A stretch of 64,000 nucleotides of DNA from Marinobacter vulgaris (GTDB lineage Bacteria > Pseudomonadota > Gammaproteobacteria > Pseudomonadales > Oleiphilaceae), in contig NZ_QFWX01000003.1 in assembly GCF_003344045.1 (NCBI RefSeq), forward strand, positions 372,001 to 436,000, in the 5' to 3' direction. Each line of letters opens with the position of its first letter. Within the stretch, counting starts at the first letter, position 1. Of the stretch, positions 16,859 to 26,069 are shown in pieces. Below the pieces are notes generated by a model, which saw only the letters and a list, made by a program, of their open reading frames with translations, was not told the origin of the DNA and searched no databases. The position numbers and the translations under genes were made by a program.

Positions 16859-18595
16859 ATGAATAACAGAATCAATGTTACGTCGCCTTTGGTCATCCTT
16901 CACGGCGATGAAATGGCCCAGGTGGCTTTCGACCAGATTCTCGACAAATTCGTGGCCGCACGCCTGGACATTCAGCTCGAGGAAATCGACCTGTCGGCCG
17001 AGCACCGCCTGTTAACCAATGGCCAGGCGGTGATTGATGCCATCGAAGCCCTGCAGCGCCATGGCGTAGGTGTGAAGAACGCTGGCATGACGGTCAACCG
17101 CCAGCAACTGGAGGAATTGCTTCGCAAGCACCCGGAAGTGGACGCCGACAACCTTCACCCACTGGCCACCAAATCTCCCAACGGCGCCATTCGCAAGGGT
17201 ATCAGCGGCAACATCACCCGCGAGGACATCCAGTTTCGCAACCTTAACATCAGCCGGCCTGACTGGATTGGTCGTGATATCGAAGTGGATACCATGGAGT
17301 TCGGCGGTATCAAGGAAAGCTTCAACCAGCTTTCCGAAGCCACGGGTGTGGTCAAGCTGATGTTTGTGGGCAGCAGCGGGGACCCGGTGGAATTACACCG
17401 CCGTGAAGTTCGCAAGGGGGACCCCTGGCTATTGGCCACCAACGATGTGGAGGACGTCAAAGCCTGGGCTCACCGCTTTTTCCAGCGTGCCATCGATGAG
17501 AAAAGGGATGTCTACCTGGGCCTGAAAGACACCGTAATCCCCGGCTACGATGGTGCTATGCGCACAGTGATTGAGGATATATATCACAGTGACTACCGCC
17601 AACAGATCAGTGACCTGGGGCTGAGCTACTACTACGAGCTCATTGACGCCCAGGCCGCGCGCATCGTCTCCAACCCGCCAGAACGAGCGCTCTGGGGTGT
17701 GCCGGACAACACCACCGGACGCAAGCTGTTCAAGCTGGTCAATCATCTGCGGGAGTTTGGTATTCCCAGCCGTGGTGCCCATGTATCCATCTCTCGCATG
17801 AGCGCCGGCGGAGGCGACCAGTACGGCAGCTTCAATATGCCGGCCCAGGAAGACGGCATCCTCAAGGTCATCGTGGACGGCGACGAAAAGCATGCCCGCC
17901 GTGTCCGGAAAGGCGATCCCATGCTGCTCATGTCCAATGATCGTGAAGCCATCAAGGACTGGGTGGCTCAGGTGTTCCGGGATGCATCCCGCAAGGACAA
18001 AGAGGTTTATTTCGGTCTCAAGCGCGAGTACATGGAATACGACGAAGTCTTCAGCAACGTCATTACTGAAGTGCGGCGGGAGCTGGCCCAGGATCATACG
18101 CCACCGCCGTCTTTCATGATTATGCGGCCCTCCAGTCAGCTCAAGAAAATGATCACAGACCCTCCGAGAAATGCCCTTTACCCCTCCCAGAACCTGGACG
18201 GCGACATCTTCTCGGACATCTCCGCTGCGCTGGGCGGCAGTCTTGCCACTGCCAGTTCCATCATCGAGAGCAAGGACGGCACCATGCTCTTCGAGGCACC
18301 CCATGGCACCGCTCATGATCTCTATCTGAAATATCTGGAGAGCGATGGCCGCGACGCCCACTTCAACCCCTCCGCCTTGATCTTTGCACTCGCTAACGCT
18401 CTTGAAACCCTGGGTGAGCGCGAGGGTAACGAACCCTTGGCCGAATACGCGGTTAACCTCAAGACAGCGCTGACCAACACGGTCGACAGGGGCATTGTCA
18501 CTGCAGATCTCAAGGGGAAAACCGTCGACCCGGATTCGGAGCAGGTAGTGGATATGGCAGGTTTCCTGAACGCTGTGGAGGGCGCTTTGTCCTGA
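16859..18595 (+). CDS. isocitrate dehydrogenase-family protein with internal tandem duplication
   Basis: A 578-residue member of the isocitrate/isopropylmalate dehydrogenase superfamily, closest in style to type II NADP-IDH: HGDEMAQ near the N-terminus, KSPNGAIRKGISGNITRE (105-122), DGDIFSDISAALGG (447-460) and EAPHGTAHD (479-487). Usual type II enzymes have about 400-410 residues. The excess is explained by a duplicated block: residues about 185-280 (VRKGDPWLLATND... VYLGLKDTVIPGYDG... NPPERALWG) are echoed at about 349-445 (VRKGDPMLLMSND... VYFGLKREYMEYDE... DPPRNALYP). The presumed reaction is NAD(P)-dependent oxidative decarboxylation of isocitrate, consistent with adjacent mqo, but activity is unproven. 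Confidence 0.82.
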   Translation: MNNRINVTSPLVILHGDEMAQVAFDQILDKFVAARLDIQLEEIDLSAEHRLLTNGQAVIDAIEALQRHGVGVKNAGMTVNRQQLEELLRKHPEVDADNLHPLATKSPNGAIRKGISGNITREDIQFRNLNISRPDWIGRDIEVDTMEFGGIKESFNQLSEATGVVKLMFVGSSGDPVELHRREVRKGDPWLLATNDVEDVKAWAHRFFQRAIDEKRDVYLGLKDTVIPGYDGAMRTVIEDIYHSDYRQQISDLGLSYYYELIDAQAARIVSNPPERALWGVPDNTTGRKLFKLVNHLREFGIPSRGAHVSISRMSAGGGDQYGSFNMPAQEDGILKVIVDGDEKHARRVRKGDPMLLMSNDREAIKDWVAQVFRDASRKDKEVYFGLKREYMEYDEVFSNVITEVRRELAQDHTPPPSFMIMRPSSQLKKMITDPPRNALYPSQNLDGDIFSDISAALGGSLATASSIIESKDGTMLFEAPHGTAHDLYLKYLESDGRDAHFNPSALIFALANALETLGEREGNEPLAEYAVNLKTALTNTVDRGIVTADLKGKTVDPDSEQVVDMAGFLNAVEGALS

Positions 18596-18698
18596 AAGGT
18601 CCCTGATGAGTGCTTTCGTTACTGAGGAGATTGCAAAAATTCATTCAATCGACCACATTAAAAGCTGAAACCCTTACAAAGCCCGAGGTGACCCACGG

Positions 18699-20807
18699 AT
18701 GAGGCTGTCTGAGTTTATTCGCACCCACATGGAAGATATCCTGCGGATATGGGAATACGACGCTGATAAAATTTTGCCCATTCCGCACCTGTCCAGGGAA
18801 GAATTACGCGACCACATCAAGGAGATACTGCTGGGCATTGCGGTGAAACTTGAGCAGCCGCCCATAGGCCATGACCGCTTTGCTGAATTCTGCCCCCAAC
18901 ATCCGGACAGCGGGAACTCCGCTCGCATCCATGGCTCCGAAAGGCATGATCTGGGTGCAGATATCGTGCATGTCGCGGCGGAATTCCGTGCCCTGCGCGT
19001 CACGGTTATTGAGCTATGGGTGCAGTTTGGCGGCTGTACCGGTAAGGAGGATGCGAAGGAGCTGATCAGGTTCGACAACGAGATCGACATGGCCCTGGCG
19101 CAATCCATTGGGAACTACGCGCTGAAAAAGCAGAAACAGGGGCGCCTGTTTGAAACCATGTTGTCCTCATTGCCAGATCCCTGTTATATCCTGAATCTTG
19201 ATGGCACCTTTTTATACGCCAACAACGCCATGGCTGGCCTTTGTCAGGTAAAGGCTGAAGACATCATTGGCCGGGCATTTTCTGAAATGCCACTGCATTC
19301 CAGGTACAACGGTGAAGTGAAACTGCAGGACGTCATTCGCTTTAAGGAACAGCGCGAGGGGGAGGTTCGAATAGAGGGGCCCTCCGGCGACATTCATTAT
19401 TATGAGTACCTTTATGCCCCGGTCATCGACGATAAGGGAGAGGTGGAAGCCGTCTCCGGTATTGCCCATGACATTACCCTCCGCAAGGAGTCGGAAGCAA
19501 GAATCTGGTGCCATGCCAACTTCGACCTCCTCACCAAACTGCCCAATCGCAGGCTGTTCATGGACCGGCTCAGCCAGCACGCGGCCCATTCCGACCGTAC
19601 CGGTGATCCTTTCGCCTTGCTCTTCATTGACCTTGATCATTTCAAGGGTATCAATGACAGGTTCGGCCATGATGCCGGGGACAATCTGTTAAAAAAGATC
19701 GCTGAGAGGGTCAGTGCCTGTGTGCGACAAACAGATACGGTTGCCCGCATCGGCGGCGATGAGTTTACTGTGCTGCTGCTGGACACCGGCGACCGAGAGT
19801 TCATTGAGGGCATTGCCGGTAATATACTCGCGGCTCTGGAGCGACCTTTCCAGCTGGACGAAAACGAAGCCAGCCTATCGGGCAGTATCGGCATAACGCT
19901 GTTTCCCGAGGATGCCGGCACCGCCCAGCAGTTGTTGAACGACGCCGATCAGGCCATGTACCTGGCCAAGCATTCGGGCCGTAACCGGCTGTGCTATTTC
20001 ACTGACATCATGAAGAGTGCCCGCTCCCAGCGCCAACAATTGATCAATGACCTGCGCGAGGCCCCCCTCGGCAAGCAGCTCAGGCTTTTCTACCAACCCA
20101 TTATAGATCTGTCCAACGGTCGCATCGTCAAAGCCGAGGCGCTGTTGCGATGGCAGCATCCCGAGCAGGGGCTCAAGCTGCCGGATGAATTCCTGGGGGT
20201 GGCAGAGGAGTCGGGTCTCATGTCTTCGCTTGAGCATTGGGTATTTTCCGAAGCCGCGGCCCAGGCTGTTAACTGGTCAGAGTTTATGGACAGCTCATTC
20301 CAGGTCACCATTAACTCATCGCCCCTACAGTTTACCCAGAACATTCACAGCAAGCCCTGGGAAGCCCACCTGGAAAAATTTTTGCACTCCAATACCAGCA
20401 TTGTAATCGAGCTCACTGAGAACGTTTTTCTCGGCGATTCAGAACAGCTGGAGAGAAATTTTACCGAGCTCCGGGATGCCGGTGTTCAGTTGGCGCTGGA
20501 TGATTTCGGTACCGGCTATTCCTCGCTCGCATACCTCAAGCGCTTTGATGTTAACTACCTGAAGATTGATCAAAGCTTTGTGCGGGAGAACGAACCTGGC
20601 TCCAGCAGCCACGCCATCGCCGAGACGATCATTATGATGGCTCACAAACTCGGGCTGCAGGTGGTGGCAGAGGGCGTAGAAACGGCGGAACAGCGGGATT
20701 GGCTCAAGGCGGCCGGTTGCGACTTCGCCCAGGGTTTTTTCTTTTCAAAGCCGGTGCCCGCAGCGGAGTTGGAACCGGTTCTGCGTATCGGCTACACGCA
20801 TCACTGA
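18699..20807 (+). CDS. RsbRD-PAS-GGDEF-EAL cyclic-di-GMP turnover protein
   Basis: A 702-residue protein. The first 150 or so residues resemble the RsbRD/RsbT co-antagonist N-terminal helical domain (ADIVHVAAEFRALRVTVIEL, then W). A PAS domain follows (about 155-275), then GGDEF at 352-356 with the RQTD inhibitory site and ARIGGDEF intact, then EAL at 480-482 in KAEALLRWQHP with ELTENVF, DDFGTGYSSL, KIDQSF and VVAEGVET. Both active sites look functional. No transmembrane segments are seen, so it is probably cytosolic. It is monocistronic, starting about 100 bases after the IDH homologue; the ribosome site (GAGGTGACCCACGG) is spaced loosely. Confidence 0.9.
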   Translation: MRLSEFIRTHMEDILRIWEYDADKILPIPHLSREELRDHIKEILLGIAVKLEQPPIGHDRFAEFCPQHPDSGNSARIHGSERHDLGADIVHVAAEFRALRVTVIELWVQFGGCTGKEDAKELIRFDNEIDMALAQSIGNYALKKQKQGRLFETMLSSLPDPCYILNLDGTFLYANNAMAGLCQVKAEDIIGRAFSEMPLHSRYNGEVKLQDVIRFKEQREGEVRIEGPSGDIHYYEYLYAPVIDDKGEVEAVSGIAHDITLRKESEARIWCHANFDLLTKLPNRRLFMDRLSQHAAHSDRTGDPFALLFIDLDHFKGINDRFGHDAGDNLLKKIAERVSACVRQTDTVARIGGDEFTVLLLDTGDREFIEGIAGNILAALERPFQLDENEASLSGSIGITLFPEDAGTAQQLLNDADQAMYLAKHSGRNRLCYFTDIMKSARSQRQQLINDLREAPLGKQLRLFYQPIIDLSNGRIVKAEALLRWQHPEQGLKLPDEFLGVAEESGLMSSLEHWVFSEAAAQAVNWSEFMDSSFQVTINSSPLQFTQNIHSKPWEAHLEKFLHSNTSIVIELTENVFLGDSEQLERNFTELRDAGVQLALDDFGTGYSSLAYLKRFDVNYLKIDQSFVRENEPGSSSHAIAETIIMMAHKLGLQVVAEGVETAEQRDWLKAAGCDFAQGFFFSKPVPAAELEPVLRIGYTHH

Positions 20808-21199
20808 TGCCACCCTCGGCTTTCGCCAGTTCAAGCAGCTTTCCAGACAGCATCGACAGGCAGGCTGCGCAGAGCTTCCTCAATCTCGACTCTCAATCAC
20901 TGGATCACAGCCCTGTTAGTGATTGTGATGCTGGTTCAGCGTTTCTCTGCCGCTGGAATCACTCGGGGTGCTGAACGAGCCGGCTGAAATCGTGCACATC
21001 TGCCTGGGTGTTAACTGGACCGATGCTGTCCTTCTTCAATGCGGACGAATCACGAATCGAAAATTGCCATACGGTCATTAGGTAATTGATCGGGCGGCTG
21101 CTAGCGTGATTAATAACGCGATCGCTGTCCATCGCGTAAATGCCCCGGGCTCAAAGCGCGGGGTAATTCACAGGAGCACAGCAAAAACAGGAGTTTACT
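20808..21199. other. intergenic region upstream of the PRC-barrel gene
   Basis: 392 bases with no convincing gene. Short open stretches on both strands (for example a minus-strand fragment ending near 20830) are too short to assign and may be decayed coding sequence. A hairpin CCCCGGGCTCAAAGCGCGGGG lies at about 21142-21162, close before the PRC gene, and CAGGAG is its ribosome site at about 21188. Confidence 0.45.
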
Positions 21200-21745
21200 A
21201 TGACGCGCGCACGTTTGATTCGGGCAATGGGCCTTTCCCTGGTAGCCGGTTCCATGGCCTTCAGCCTCTCGGCCCATGGGGCCCAGGGACTTTATTCAGC
21301 CGATGACCTGATGGACGCAGACGTCTACGACAGCAACGGTGAAGAGATCGGCGAAGTGCAGAACATTCTCATGGACGACAACATGTCGGTCCACTCACTG
21401 GTGATCAAGACCGGTGACGTCGTTGGCCTTGGGGGCCGTGATGTAGTGGCTGAGCGTGGCACCTTCACCCTGCGTATGGAGGGCGACGGCGACGACGAGT
21501 TCGATGACCAGGATTACGAGGTCCATATTGAAGCGACCCAGGATGAGGTCAAAGCGTTGCCGGAATACGATGAAAGCTGGTGGAACCAGACCAGTGACGC
21601 TTTGAGCAAGGCCTGGGAAAACACCAAGGAGACCAGCAGCAGCGCATGGGAAGACACCAAGCAAGCCACTTCTTCCGCCTGGCAGAAGGTGAAACAGGGC
21701 GTGGGAAATATGTCTGATAGCGCAGAGGAGGAAGTTGAAAAATAG
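21200..21745 (+). CDS. secreted PRC-barrel protein with C-terminal 11-residue repeats
   Basis: A 181-residue exported protein: signal peptide to about residue 28 (SAHGA cleavage), then a PRC-barrel domain (about 30-115: YSADDLMDADVYDSNGEEIG, VVGLGGRDVVAE). The tail contains three 11-residue repeats at 136-146, 147-157 and 158-168, with Trp139, Trp150 and Trp161 exactly 11 apart (SKAWENTKETS, SSAWEDTKQAT, SSAWQKVKQGV). Such 11-mers form amphipathic helices as in LEA/apolipoprotein-like proteins and suggest membrane or protein-surface binding in the periplasm. The start has AACAGGAG upstream. Related PRC proteins are linked to envelope or desiccation stress, but no specific role is shown here. 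Confidence 0.85.
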   Translation: MTRARLIRAMGLSLVAGSMAFSLSAHGAQGLYSADDLMDADVYDSNGEEIGEVQNILMDDNMSVHSLVIKTGDVVGLGGRDVVAERGTFTLRMEGDGDDEFDDQDYEVHIEATQDEVKALPEYDESWWNQTSDALSKAWENTKETSSSAWEDTKQATSSAWQKVKQGVGNMSDSAEEEVEK

Positions 21746-21818
21746 TCCGTCCCGAGCGGATTCCGTTCAGGGCCTGGCTACCGATTTTCGGAAACCGGTA
21801 GCCAGGCCCTGTTCAGTC

Positions 21819-22052
21819 TCAACGACGTTCCCCGGCGCTCAAACGCAACCTGGAATACGGACTGCTACTCAGCACCAAGTCGCCTTTTTCGTTCAGGCTA
21901 AACCTGCGGACATTGGCCATCATGCCGAGCAATTGCTCTTCCTGCATCATCAAGGCCGGCGCGCAGGCCATTTCGATTTGCGAAAGCTCTCTGATATCCA
22001 AGCCGGCGCCGGCAATCTCCTTAACAACCCATTGTTCCCCGGCTAGCAGGCT
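21819..22052 (-). pseudogene. META-domain remnant following an in-frame amber codon
   Basis: Beyond the TAG stop of the lipoprotein gene the same frame stays open for 77 codons and reads as a META/HslJ-type domain: LLAGEQWVVKEIAGAG, then EMACAPALMMQEEQLL and GDLVLSSS near the end. The middle of the domain (about 35-40 residues that normally precede the MACAPALM motif) is missing. I infer an ancestral lipoprotein with a COG3650-type domain fused to META, broken by a nonsense change and an internal deletion. If the amber codon were read through, a 208-residue protein would result. Confidence 0.65.
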
Positions 22053-22445
22053 CTAAGGATCACCGCCACAGCCTTCCAGTGTCTGGTTTCCGATAATGAC
22101 CGTTGCAGTGTAAGGGTAGGGCATGCCGCTCATGCTGTCGGTGCAATTCTGGTCATCGATATACAAGATCAGCTTCTCGCCCTCTGAACTGACGGCGGTA
22201 TATCGATAACCCTTTGTGGTGTGCTCAAGCTGTGGATTGGTGGCCTGAAACTGCTTTTCACCGTATTGATAGCTGAGACTCAGAGCATCGTTTGTCATCT
22301 TGAGTATCCAGCCAGGCTCCTGACCAACCGCCTTCAACGGCGTTTGCGGTTGAGGAAATGGCGCCTCCATGTCGCTTGATGGCCTGGCTTGACAACCTGC
22401 CAGGGTCAACAAGGCAGTCACAGTTACCAGAGCATTGACGCGCAT
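22053..22445 (-). CDS. COG3650-type lipoprotein, possibly truncated
   Basis: A 130-residue predicted outer-envelope lipoprotein: signal peptide MRVNALVTVTALLTLAGC with lipobox LAGC (Cys18). The mature part carries the pattern GQEPGWILKM ... CTDSMSGMPYPYTATVIIG ... LEGCGGDP, as in COG3650 proteins associated with META/HslJ domains. Start at 22445 is fixed by AAGGAGTAAACAAC; a longer upstream reading has no support. It ends at an amber codon (22053-22055) beyond which a META-like segment continues in frame, so it is probably a shortened form of a two-domain ancestor. Divergent from the flavin monooxygenase by 55 bases. Confidence 0.75.
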   Translation of the reverse strand: MRVNALVTVTALLTLAGCQARPSSDMEAPFPQPQTPLKAVGQEPGWILKMTNDALSLSYQYGEKQFQATNPQLEHTTKGYRYTAVSSEGEKLILYIDDQNCTDSMSGMPYPYTATVIIGNQTLEGCGGDP

Positions 22446-22500
22446 GTTGTTTACTCCTTGTGTGATGCAATGTGAGTCAATATTCAACAGGAGAGCTGAT

Positions 22501-23649
22501 GTGAATGACAACATCAAGCCCAGAGCGATTATTGTAGGCGGCTCCCTCGCGGGGCTGTTCAATGCGATTATGTTACGCAGTATCGGCTGGCAGGTAGATA
22601 TCTTTGAGCGGACACCACACGCCCTGGAAAGCCGTGGCGGAGGTATTGTATTGCAGCCCGAAGTGGAGCTGGCGTTTGAACTCGCCGGGCTAAAAGACTA
22701 CCCGGACCTGGGCGTAGTTTCCCATGAGCGGTTGTTTCTTAATGATGACGGAAGTATCGCGCAGCGGATGCACGGCCAGCAAACTCTGACATCCTGGCCG
22801 ATGCTCTACAACACCATGCGTAATGCCATCCCTGACGACAACTATCATTTGAATTCAAGATTGGTCAGTGTCAGTGAAGAAGACGATAGCAAGGTCACAG
22901 CAGTCTTCGAAGATGGGCGAGTAGTCACTGGCGATCTGTTAATCGGGGCAGACGGAGTAAACTCGACCGTCCGATCACTTATGCTGCCAGGCATAACACC
23001 CGACTACGCGGGCTACGTGGCATGGCGGGGATTGGTAAAGGAAGGCGAGCTTGATCCTGAAGTGGCCGAATTGCTGAGCCAACGCTTTGTGTTCCATCAA
23101 TATCCGGGCTCTCACATTCTTCAGTATCTGATTCCGGCCCCGGATGGTTCCACACGGGCAGGGGATCGCTACTTTAACTGGGTCTGGTACCGAAATGTCA
23201 GCGCAGATGATCTACCGAAACTGCTTACGGACAGAACTGGCCGGAGCCGACCGACATCCGTGCCTCCCGGATTAGCGAAGCAGGAGTCTGTCGATGAAAT
23301 GCACGTGGCGGCAAAGTCGCAGCTGGCTCCGCAAATGGCCAGACTGGTTCTGGCAACCAAAGAGCCATTTATCCAGGCGATACTGGATCTGTCAGTGAAT
23401 AGGATGGTTTTCGGGCGTGTTATATTGACCGGAGACGCCGCGTTTGTACCAAGGCCGCATACCGCAGCAAGCACCTCAAAAGCGGCCGCCAATGCGATAG
23501 ACCTTGCCGTTGCGCTTCGCCACGGAGATGAAAATTTAGGTACTGTACTGGCACACTGGGAACAGCGCCAGATAGCCCTCGGCGAACGTCTGCAATCACA
23601 GGGTCAAATGCTGGGAAACAGATCCCAGTTTCCAGCCAGCGCCCAGTAG
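22501..23649 (+). CDS. FAD-dependent monooxygenase (PHBH fold, dihydroxypyridine hydroxylase-like)
   Basis: A 382-residue class A flavoprotein monooxygenase. It has an N-terminal GGSLAGLFNAI dinucleotide-binding motif, GADGVNSTVRS (the DG motif that contacts FAD and NAD(P)H) and VILTGDAAFVPRPHTAAST (GD motif binding the FAD ribityl). The pattern GGSLAG and RPHTAAST resembles 2,6-dihydroxypyridine 3-monooxygenase relatives, but the substrate is undefined. The start is GTG at 22501, preceded by CAGGAGAG; a longer reading from 22435 lacks a ribosome site and would overlap the divergent gene. Monocistronic. Confidence 0.83.
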   Translation: MNDNIKPRAIIVGGSLAGLFNAIMLRSIGWQVDIFERTPHALESRGGGIVLQPEVELAFELAGLKDYPDLGVVSHERLFLNDDGSIAQRMHGQQTLTSWPMLYNTMRNAIPDDNYHLNSRLVSVSEEDDSKVTAVFEDGRVVTGDLLIGADGVNSTVRSLMLPGITPDYAGYVAWRGLVKEGELDPEVAELLSQRFVFHQYPGSHILQYLIPAPDGSTRAGDRYFNWVWYRNVSADDLPKLLTDRTGRSRPTSVPPGLAKQESVDEMHVAAKSQLAPQMARLVLATKEPFIQAILDLSVNRMVFGRVILTGDAAFVPRPHTAASTSKAAANAIDLAVALRHGDENLGTVLAHWEQRQIALGERLQSQGQMLGNRSQFPASAQ

Positions 23650-23745
23650 CACTTCCGTGGCTAAAGCCTGACCAATGACTCTCGCAACATCGTGGCAGCC
23701 ACTATACTCAAGATGCCCTCAACATTTGGCTAAAGGATATAGAAA

Positions 23746-24156
23746 ATGAAGCGACCAACGTTTCTGCAGGATTTGATCAAGCAGCTCTCACCAAAACTGG
23801 ACTCGACGACCTATGTCTATTGCACCGTTCCTCGCGCAAAGTATGGTGAGCTGGAAAAGCTGAAACCTATTGTCAGCATTGCCGAACTGGAAGGTCTTAC
23901 CCTGGTTATTCCTCTGGAGCAGGCCAAAGCCGAAGGCCTGGACTACTACAGAGTTTTCCGCCGCATAACCCTTGAGGGCCACTCCAGCCTTGAAGCTCTG
24001 GGCCTGACATCGGTGGTAACGAGCCTGCTTGCCGAGCGGGGTATTACCACCAATGTCATAGCAGGGTTTTATCACGATCACATGTTCGTACCCAGCGATC
24101 GAATCGATGAGGCCATGGAAGCATTGAAGGAGCTTGCCAGCAATCCAGGTGACTAA
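23746..24156 (+). CDS. ACT-domain protein (DUF2241/CASTOR-like family)
   Basis: A 136-residue protein with two ACT-like halves, as in the DUF2241/ACT_7 family. Indicative parts are TYVYCTVPRAKYGELEKLKP, EGLTLVIPLEQA, RRITLEGHSSLEALGLTSVV and IAGFYHDHMFVP. The family is thought to bind amino acids; no enzymatic partner is next to it. A weak AAAGGATATAGAAA site precedes the ATG. The downstream gene starts 88 bases later, possibly co-transcribed. Confidence 0.82.
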   Translation: MKRPTFLQDLIKQLSPKLDSTTYVYCTVPRAKYGELEKLKPIVSIAELEGLTLVIPLEQAKAEGLDYYRVFRRITLEGHSSLEALGLTSVVTSLLAERGITTNVIAGFYHDHMFVPSDRIDEAMEALKELASNPGD

Positions 24157-24244
24157 AGGCGGACCGTTCGGCCTGGCCGTTCGAGCAGGATGCGCGGCCA
24201 TTCTCCGAGACCTGGGAAACCTTTCCTCACAACAGGTATTGGAT

Positions 24245-24829
24245 ATGACTAAAAGTATCGACTTCTATTATGATTTCATCAGCCCCGCGTCTTATTTTGC
24301 GTGTATGCGGTTGTTGCAGCTGACTGAAGGCCGGGCGGTGCATATCAATTACAAACCCATCCTGCTTGGAGGCGTATTCAAAGCCTCAGGCAACACGTCT
24401 CCAGTCACAATCCCCGCGAAATGGGACTGGATCAAAGCCGATTTCCAGCGCCATGCGGATTACTATGGCATTCCATTTCAACAGAATCCGCATTTTATCT
24501 TCAGCACCGTTAACGCAATGCGTGGTGCACTCTGGGCTCTAGCCCAGGACCGGATTGAAGAATACAACCGCGCCATGTTTTCGGCCGCCTGGGAACAGGG
24601 GCGGGATCTCTCATCCCATGAAGTTCTCAGGGATACGCTGACCGGAGCCGGATTCGACGCAGATGAGGTGTTGGCGGCAATGGGCGAGCCGGAGTTAAAG
24701 GCTGCTCTCGTGGATGCGACTGAAAACGCCGTCCAACGAGGCGTATTCGGAGCTCCCACCTTTTTCGTGATGAATGAAATGCACTTTGGACAAGACCGGC
24801 TGGACTGGGTCTTAAGAGCGCTGGATTGA
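24245..24829 (+). CDS. 2-hydroxychromene-2-carboxylate isomerase / DsbA-like (GST kappa) family protein
   Basis: A 194-residue thioredoxin-fold protein of the GST-kappa/2-hydroxychromene-2-carboxylate isomerase family. Traits: YYDFISPASYFA at the N-terminus (Ser in place of the Cys motif, as in the isomerases), a long helical insert and VFGAPTFFVMNEMHFGQDRLD near the C-terminus with the cis-Pro (APTF). It may catalyse a glutathione-dependent isomerisation in aromatic degradation, but no naphthalene-type pathway is visible. Start at 24245 gives the canonical N-terminus with CAGGTATT upstream; a start at 24134 would overlap the preceding gene. Confidence 0.85.
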   Translation: MTKSIDFYYDFISPASYFACMRLLQLTEGRAVHINYKPILLGGVFKASGNTSPVTIPAKWDWIKADFQRHADYYGIPFQQNPHFIFSTVNAMRGALWALAQDRIEEYNRAMFSAAWEQGRDLSSHEVLRDTLTGAGFDADEVLAAMGEPELKAALVDATENAVQRGVFGAPTFFVMNEMHFGQDRLDWVLRALD

Positions 24830-24848
24830 TGCGCATTTTTGCCGGTTT

Positions 24849-25680
24849 TCACTGTTGGCGCGGCTGGTGACAGTTGGAACAGTTCACCTCCGCCGCATAC
24901 ATCTTCGATTGCAGAAATGAGCCGTAGACAAAGACTTCATCGAGGATCTGGCCGTCGGCCTCATAAAGCCCGGGGTGCAGCAGCGAAAGGTTGTAGGCGT
25001 CGTGATAGGGATTGCCTGGCAGCGCATTGCCGTCGTCCAGCGCCTCCCGCCGCGAATGGCACCCAGTGCATTGCTGGATCGTTGCCTCGGTCCCCTCCGC
25101 AAAATTCATGGTGAAGCCGTAAGGATTGAGCGGAGAACTGATCGCTCCACCCGCGGCCCAGTCGAGATGCGCCGCGCCAGGCCCATGGCAGGCCTCGCAG
25201 CGGGCGTTCCAGTTTTTGTAAGGGCCAGTCCAGTGCAGCCCGTCACCGGGGGGAGGTCCTGCGAGGGATAGAGATGAAACCAGCGGTCCTGTTCGGTGTC
25301 CCAGACCACGTCAAAGCTCTGCAGACGACCCGGTTCGGTCTCGATCAGGTATTGTTGAAGCGGTTCGACTCCGGCGACGGAGTGCACCCTGTAGTCAGTT
25401 GTCGCACCGTCCTTCTCGGTCACCTCAACGTGATAGACCCCGGCCTTGGTTCGAAAGCGTGCTGTCATCCAGTCATGTTTGAAAACGGTGCCGTCGAAAT
25501 CGGCGGCCACAGTCTCGGGTGATGGCATCGTCCAAGCCTGCGCATGGTGCGAGCCGGACCATGCCTCAGCAGCCTCCTTGTGGCAGGCCACACAAGCTTT
25601 CGAGCCCACATACGGTGGCACGCCCCGCGGGTAAGCAGCCGAAGCAGACGCGAAAACGATCAGTGTAAGCGCGACTCGAA
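24849..25680 (-). pseudogene. decayed multihaem cytochrome c
   Basis: Remnant of a periplasmic multihaem cytochrome. Reading the minus strand: a signal-peptide-like stretch (LTLIVFASASA) with no start codon in frame, then YVGSKACVACHKEAAEAW with one haem site, then a frameshift at the run of six G at 25248-25253 (one more base would restore PPGDGLHWTGPYKNWNARCE, then ACHGPG). A segment with another haem site seems deleted there. The shifted frame continues to QCTGCHSRREALDDGNALPG and CSNCHQP, then ends at 24849 where homologues continue with further haems or TPRs. Start loss, frameshift, deletion and truncation together mark it as non-functional. Confidence 0.8.
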
Positions 25681-26069
25681 GTATATATCAGCATTCAACG
25701 AAGACCAGCAGGTGCAGCGTTGCCGATTTTCAGGTTGCCCTACTCACGCCGCGGCGGATTCTTTCGGAATGGACTGATGCGGTGGCTGCTCCAATAAAGA
25801 TTTTAGTATGAAGGAAGTTTGTGTGGTAGAAATATTTGACACGGGTTTCCATAATCTTCTAACGCTTTAGCTCATTTTTCATGAGCGATTGAACGACTAC
25901 GTGAACCACTGAGTCGTTGCTGAACAGACTTAAAGTAAATGCTAGAGAAGACCCCCGGTTAGGATTTCCAATTGTAAAGTTCAAAGATGGGTAAGACTTT
26001 ATTTCAAAAGCAGAAAAAAGCCGGCCTTAATGGTCTGAACATTTTCTATTAGGTTTAGAACGTGCCCCT
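25681..26069. other. AT-rich intergenic region before the REC-HDOD gene
   Basis: About 390 bases with no gene. The right part (25800-26060) is markedly more AT-rich than the window average and probably holds the promoter of the downstream gene. A short palindrome CTCATTTTTCATGAG lies near 25872-25886. No RNA gene was recognised. Confidence 0.5.

Noticed and set aside
17429..18361. Minus-strand ORF of 310 codons over the IDH homologue
   Set aside because: Antisense shadow of the duplicated IDH coding sequence.
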